Assembly (NCBI GenBank): GCA_013289765.1
Contig: JABCZI010000012.1
Coordinates: forward strand, 1-64,000
DNA: 64,000 nt
Direction: 5' to 3'
Source of the DNA: Acidobacteriota bacterium
GTDB taxonomy: Bacteria; Acidobacteriota; Terriglobia; Terriglobales; Acidobacteriaceae
In this document: in pieces, positions 60,843-64,000 of the stretch
How positions within the stretch are numbered: position 1 is the stretch's first letter
How the letters are laid out: each line of letters begins with the position of its first letter
Translations under genes and position numbers: made by a program
Notes under the pieces: model-generated
Seen by the model: only the letters and a program-made list of their open reading frames with translations
Told to the model about the DNA's origin: nothing
The model's database searches: none

Positions 60843-61040
60843 TTTGCCACGGATTTTCACGGATCAACGCGAATAGAGCCCGATTAGTGTATCGCCTGCA
60901 GCAGGGCGGCGGAACATTAGAGCGTTCCATGTGTTACTGCAAGGTTGATATGGCACGAATCAATTTCGGCAAACTCCTTCGGACGGCACTCGTGTCTTCC
61001 CTGATCCTTCAATCCGCAGTGCGTGTAAATCCGTGGCAAA
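60843..61040. mobile_element. 198-bp element with terminal inverted repeats (MITE-like)
   Basis: TTTGCCACGGATTTTCAC (60843-60860) and GTGTAAATCCGTGGCAAA (61023-61040) are inverted repeats matching at 17 of 18 positions. They enclose a 162-nt interior with no credible gene, lying between two genes of one operon. No clear target-site duplication is visible. The ends belong to the CCACGGAT family seen elsewhere. Confidence 0.55.
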
Positions 61041-61047
61041 TATGCAA

Positions 61048-61524
61048 CTAGAACATAATCGGGTTGCCGGTCTCGATGCTGGTTTCGCAAAGAAGCTTCA
61101 TGTTGTTGAAGAACTCTTTTTCGGAGTCTGCGAGGATGTCGCTTGAATGCAGCACGGTATTGACTTCTTTCAGCAGCGCCGGAGATTCGTTGATGGGGAT
61201 CCAGTCGCCGGTGTGCGTACCGTCGTACAAAACCTTTTCCAGCAGGATGGGAAACTTTGGACCGGGAGTTCCCTGCAGGGCACGGAGAAAGCTTCTCAGA
61301 TTTTTCACACGCGTGATGTTGCCCAGGAAGATGGAGAGAATGAACCCGCCGTGCTCGCAGGAATCGGTGAGCCACTGGTCGTGCGCGTCCCATTCTTCGT
61401 CGGTCGGATCGCCGTCCAGCAGGGGCTCGCCAGAGTCATCGTAGATAAGCCGGTCGGGAAATGGATGCGGCTTGGCCTTACCGTCGCGAATGCAGGTGCA
61501 GCGCACGAATGCGTCAAGGCTCAT
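61048..61524 (-). CDS. Protein of unknown function between tdh and kbl
   Basis: 158 residues from the ATG at 61524 (MSLDAFVRCTCIRDGKAKPH); the track adds 18. Soluble, acidic, no signal peptide. Notable pieces: CTCIRDGKAKPHPFPDRLIY, DPTDEEWDAHDQWLTDSCEH and the C-terminal LCETSIETGNPIMF. I do not recognise a family. It is co-directional with tdh and kbl and lies between them, so it may be co-expressed with threonine breakdown; that is guilt by association only. Confidence 0.7.
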   Translation of the reverse strand: MSLDAFVRCTCIRDGKAKPHPFPDRLIYDDSGEPLLDGDPTDEEWDAHDQWLTDSCEHGGFILSIFLGNITRVKNLRSFLRALQGTPGPKFPILLEKVLYDGTHTGDWIPINESPALLKEVNTVLHSSDILADSEKEFFNNMKLLCETSIETGNPIMF

Positions 61525-61599
61525 GAGTTGACTCTTTAGTGCTGTTAGTCCTTCTAATAAATTCTTGTCTCTGACCAATATATTGTGGCGGAAGCATTC

Positions 61600-61625
61600 G
61601 CGGGCAAGAGTGCCCGCGCCACATA
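61600..61625. repeat. GCGGGCA...TGCCCGC hairpin repeat
   Basis: GCGGGCA AGAG TGCCCGC then GCCACAT; same pattern as 3936-3960 (GCCGGGCA AAG TGCCCGGC CCACAT). Located just after the tdh stop codon. Confidence 0.55.
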
Positions 61626-61641
61626 GTCCCTATCACACGGG

Positions 61642-62694
61642 TCATTTCACTCCGTTTGGGTACACCAATATTTTACTGGCTTCGCCGGTTTTCAGGCGTT
61701 CCATGGCTTTGGCAAAATCTTTCATGGGGATGCGGTCGGTGATTGCTGGATGCAGGTCGAGCTTGCCAGCTTTGAGCAAGGCGGTCATCTGGTACCAGGT
61801 CTGGTACATGCGGCGTCCGTTAATGCCCTGCACCGTGATGCCTTTAAAAATAATATCTTCGGAAAAATTCAACGAAATAGGTTTGGAAGTCAGGCCGAGA
61901 AGTGAAATTCTTCCGCCGCGCCGCACGATGTCGAAGGCGGTGCGAATTGAATCGGGGTGGCCGGCCATCTCGAGCACAACGTCCACGCCCAGGCCGCCAG
62001 TCTTCTCCATCACCACGGCGCTGACATTTTCTTTCGAGGGATCGAGTACGTAATCCGCTTTCATGTCGCGCGCGATCTTGCGGCGGTGCTGGTTTACTTC
62101 GATAGCGAAGACGCTGGTTGCGCCGACGGCGCGGGCTACGGCGATGGCGAATAATCCGATCGGCCCGCATCCTGTGATAGCCACGGTTTTCGCGGCAATT
62201 TCGCCCGCCAGAACGGTATGAACCGCATTGCCAAGGGGATCAAGAATCGATGCGTATTCGACGGGAATGGCCGGGTCGAGTTTCCAGATGTTCGATTCTG
62301 GAATAACGACGTACTCGGCGAAGGCGCCGTCGGCATCCACGCCAATGATTTTCACGTTCTGGCAGATGTGAGCTTCGCCAGTACGGCATTGCAGGCACTT
62401 GCCGCAGGCCACGTGCATTTCGGCGGAAACAAAATCTCCTTCTTTGACGCTTGTGACCTCGTCGCCGAACGCCGCAACCTCTCCGCAGAATTCGTGGCCT
62501 GGAATGAGTGGAGGATGAATGCGATTTTGCGCCCAGCGGTCCCAGTTGTATATATGCAGGTCGGTGCCGCAGATGGAGGCGACCTTTACTTTCACGAGAA
62601 CGTCGTTGCGGCCGAAGGCTGGAATCTTCACCTCGCGGATCTCGGCGCCAGGCGCAGCCTCCGGCTTTACGACGGCAAGCATTGTGGACGGCAT
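61642..62694 (-). CDS. tdh: L-threonine 3-dehydrogenase
   Basis: 350 residues. Zinc-dependent medium-chain dehydrogenase: catalytic zinc ligands in SICGTDLHIYNWDRWAQNRI (the Tdh-type CGTDLHIY) and PGHEFCGEVAAFGDEV; structural zinc CGKCLQCRTGEAHICQN; NAD site AITGCGPIGLFAIAVARAVG. Oxidises threonine to 2-amino-3-ketobutyrate, the substrate of Kbl downstream. The CGTDLHIYNWD motif separates it from sorbitol dehydrogenases. Confidence 0.93.
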   Translation of the reverse strand: MPSTMLAVVKPEAAPGAEIREVKIPAFGRNDVLVKVKVASICGTDLHIYNWDRWAQNRIHPPLIPGHEFCGEVAAFGDEVTSVKEGDFVSAEMHVACGKCLQCRTGEAHICQNVKIIGVDADGAFAEYVVIPESNIWKLDPAIPVEYASILDPLGNAVHTVLAGEIAAKTVAITGCGPIGLFAIAVARAVGATSVFAIEVNQHRRKIARDMKADYVLDPSKENVSAVVMEKTGGLGVDVVLEMAGHPDSIRTAFDIVRRGGRISLLGLTSKPISLNFSEDIIFKGITVQGINGRRMYQTWYQMTALLKAGKLDLHPAITDRIPMKDFAKAMERLKTGEASKILVYPNGVK

Positions 62695-62789
62695 GAGCTA
62701 CCTTAGGAATTCCTGATCAGACACAAAACGTTTGATTCTAACACCGCAAGAGTTCCGTTGTTTGCGTGAGCGACGAAGATCAGAACAAG

Positions 62790-63347
62790 TCACCGTTCCT
62801 TCGGCAATCGATTGTCAGGCTTTGGCGGCGCGGTCTTGAAGGCTTCCGACTTGCCTCGCGGGATGCTCAACGTCTTCCATTCGCTTGAGCGCAGATGCTT
62901 GCATAAGAACACGATCTGCCCGGCGTGCTGCGCATAGTGGGCGATCTGGCGGTTGATGGCCTGCAGCGCCGTATGCGGCTCGCCGCGAATCGTCACGGTG
63001 CGCATCACGTCCTCGGGCTTGAGCGGTTCGAGGGCAGCGAAGACGCAACCCCATCCTTCTTCCCACCAGTTCATCACATCCGCACGAGTGGTTCCGGCGC
63101 TGAGTTCAAACTCCCGGTCGCGAAAGCGGTCTGGCTTCTCGCCATCGCTGGTGAGGAAGCCAGTGAAACGTGAGCGCATATTTCCCGCGAGATGTTTTAC
63201 CAGGATCGCGACGGAATTCGATTCGGGATCGAGGGTGACAAAAAAATCGTCGTCGCGAAGCTGTGACATGGCGCTCTCTGCCATGCGTTTGTGCCCGCGG
63301 AACTGGCGGACCGCTTCTTCGAGATAATGCGAAGCAATGTCTGACAT
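62790..63347 (-). CDS. DinB-like protein (DUF1572 family)
   Basis: 185 residues from the ATG at 63347 (MSDIASHYLEEAVRQFRGHK), GAGG 7 nt upstream; the track adds 37 residues. Four-helix DinB-type bundle: VAILVKHLAGNMRSRFTGFL (first His), NRQIAHYAQHAGQIVFLCKH (H-x3-H). Substrate unknown. Start lies 11 nt after the hydantoinase-B-like gene ends, so they are probably in one operon. Confidence 0.85.
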   Translation of the reverse strand: MSDIASHYLEEAVRQFRGHKRMAESAMSQLRDDDFFVTLDPESNSVAILVKHLAGNMRSRFTGFLTSDGEKPDRFRDREFELSAGTTRADVMNWWEEGWGCVFAALEPLKPEDVMRTVTIRGEPHTALQAINRQIAHYAQHAGQIVFLCKHLRSSEWKTLSIPRGKSEAFKTAPPKPDNRLPKER

Positions 63348-63357
63348 GAACTTTCCT

Positions 63358-64000
63358 CTATGGGTTTGATGCGGGGATAATTGGGATGACACGCCCGCGT
63401 CCGGGTGCCGGCCGGCCCCAGCCGCCTCCGCCCGGCGATTCAATTCTAATTCGCTCACCGGACAGAAGGCGTGTGCTGAACTTCCCTGGCATTTCTTCGA
63501 CCAGGCCGTTCTGCCGGATTACGCTGGCACGCCCGGCGCTTCCCGCGTCGCCGCCGGCCAGACCCCACGGAGCGTGGGTGCGCCGGTCGGCTAGCAGCGT
63601 CACTTCACAGTCGGTAAGAACTTCGATCTCGCGAATAATTCCATCACCGCCGCGGTGCTCGCCATCTCCTCCGCTGGCGGAACGAAGCGAGTAATGGCGA
63701 ACCCGCAAAGGGTACGCGTACTCCAGCGCCTCCGCCGGCGTGTTCAGCGAGTTTGTCATATGAGTATGCACGCCAGAGACACCATCTTTGCCGGGGCGCG
63801 CGCCCATGCCGCCGGCGATTGTCTCGTAGTATGCAAAGGGGTTCTTCGTGCGCGGATCGATTCCACCGATGGTTAAGTTGTTCATGGTACCGGAGGCGGC
63901 GGCAGGAATCTGGCCAGGAATTGCTTGAGCCAGAGCGCGCAGAAGAACGTCAACGATTCGTTGCGAAGTTTCCACATTCCCGCCGGCAACTGCCGCAGGC
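63358..64000 (-). CDS. Hydantoinase B / oxoprolinase family protein, C-terminal part
   Basis: The frame is open to the right edge (minus strand reads AVAGGNVETSQRIVDVLL...), so only about the last 214 residues are visible. Recognisable HyuB pieces: AAASGTMNNLTIGGIDP, FAYYETIAGGMGARPGKDG, HTHMTNSLNTPAEALEYAYP, and GEHRGGDGIIREIEVLT, ending in a Gly-rich SPGGGGWGRP. It would be the ATP-dependent ring-opening subunit for hydantoins or 5-oxoproline, normally paired with HyuA, which would lie beyond the window. Confidence 0.92.
   Translation of the reverse strand, partial: PAAVAGGNVETSQRIVDVLLRALAQAIPGQIPAAASGTMNNLTIGGIDPRTKNPFAYYETIAGGMGARPGKDGVSGVHTHMTNSLNTPAEALEYAYPLRVRHYSLRSASGGDGEHRGGDGIIREIEVLTDCEVTLLADRRTHAPWGLAGGDAGSAGRASVIRQNGLVEEMPGKFSTRLLSGERIRIESPGGGGWGRPAPGRGRVIPIIPASNP

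Noticed and set aside
60746-61051. 101-residue ORF through the kbl start and the MITE-like element
   Set aside because: Overlaps kbl antisense and the inverted-repeat element; no domain or start signal.

Overview
The window is a chromosomal segment of a Gram-negative bacterium. It most likely belongs to the Acidobacteriota, in the Koribacter/Sulfotelmatobacter (Terriglobia) neighbourhood. That placement is an inference from gene content, protein style and repeat style; I could not search a database. Lipid A genes (fabZ-lpxA-lpxI), a Zn-type HemB, a PagL-like protein, a TonB/TolA-like protein and many secreted peptidases all indicate a diderm. Coding density is high and the sequence looks moderately GC-rich throughout.

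Layout. 1-13.8 kb is the conserved translation/transcription block: tuf (3' part), rpmG, tRNA-Trp, secE, nusG, rplK, rplA, rplJ, rplL, rpoB, rpoC. It is closed by a strong intrinsic terminator. 14-24.5 kb is mixed housekeeping and envelope: a YihY/BrkB membrane protein, pyk, an alpha/beta hydrolase, a rhomboid protease, an M28 peptidase, a LysW-like zinc-ribbon protein followed by three small secreted proteins, lemA, a YtxH-like protein and hemB. 24.7-41.2 kb holds an orphan histidine kinase, mutS2, dnaG, rpoD, a 1-kb gene-free stretch with a candidate structured RNA, dnaB, lepA, maf, tatA, an exported methyltransferase, an EthD-like protein and an M20 peptidase. 41.2-48.7 kb is a lipid A cluster (fabZ-lpxA-lpxI, then a Gfo/Idh/MocA oxidoreductase) interrupted by a HigBA toxin-antitoxin pair, a DinB-like gene and a small transporter-like gene, followed by a PagL-like outer-membrane protein and a TonB-like protein. 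48.8-64 kb has an M13 peptidase, VapBC, a small membrane protein coupled to miaA, a GH3 glycosidase with two paralogous 'YPGAR' proteins, pyrB-pyrC, the threonine-degradation genes kbl and tdh with an unknown gene between them, a DinB-like protein and the C-terminal part of a hydantoinase B subunit.

How the parts fit. The first block makes ribosomal stalk proteins, Sec/Nus factors and RNA polymerase. mutS2-dnaG-rpoD-(RNA)-dnaB resembles a macromolecular-synthesis region. The lpx genes, the Gfo/Idh enzyme and the PagL-like protein probably build and trim lipid A. tdh and kbl convert threonine to glycine and acetyl-CoA. pyrB and pyrC make dihydroorotate.

The most unusual aspect is the number of short repeat elements. 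Arrays of 7-nt units, often in inverted pairs, sit between essential genes (rpmG/tRNA, nusG/rplK, rpoB/rpoC, lpxA/lpxI) and one lies in frame inside dnaG. mutS2 carries an in-frame insert sharing a 13-mer with an intergenic repeat, and hemB carries a long unexplained insert. Other families are a hairpin element with conserved ends and a changed but still self-complementary stem, a 'CCACGGATTTTCAC' family including a 198-bp element with terminal inverted repeats, and a 114-bp tandem duplication built of 27-nt units. No CRISPR array, prophage, insertion-sequence transposase or rRNA gene was seen.
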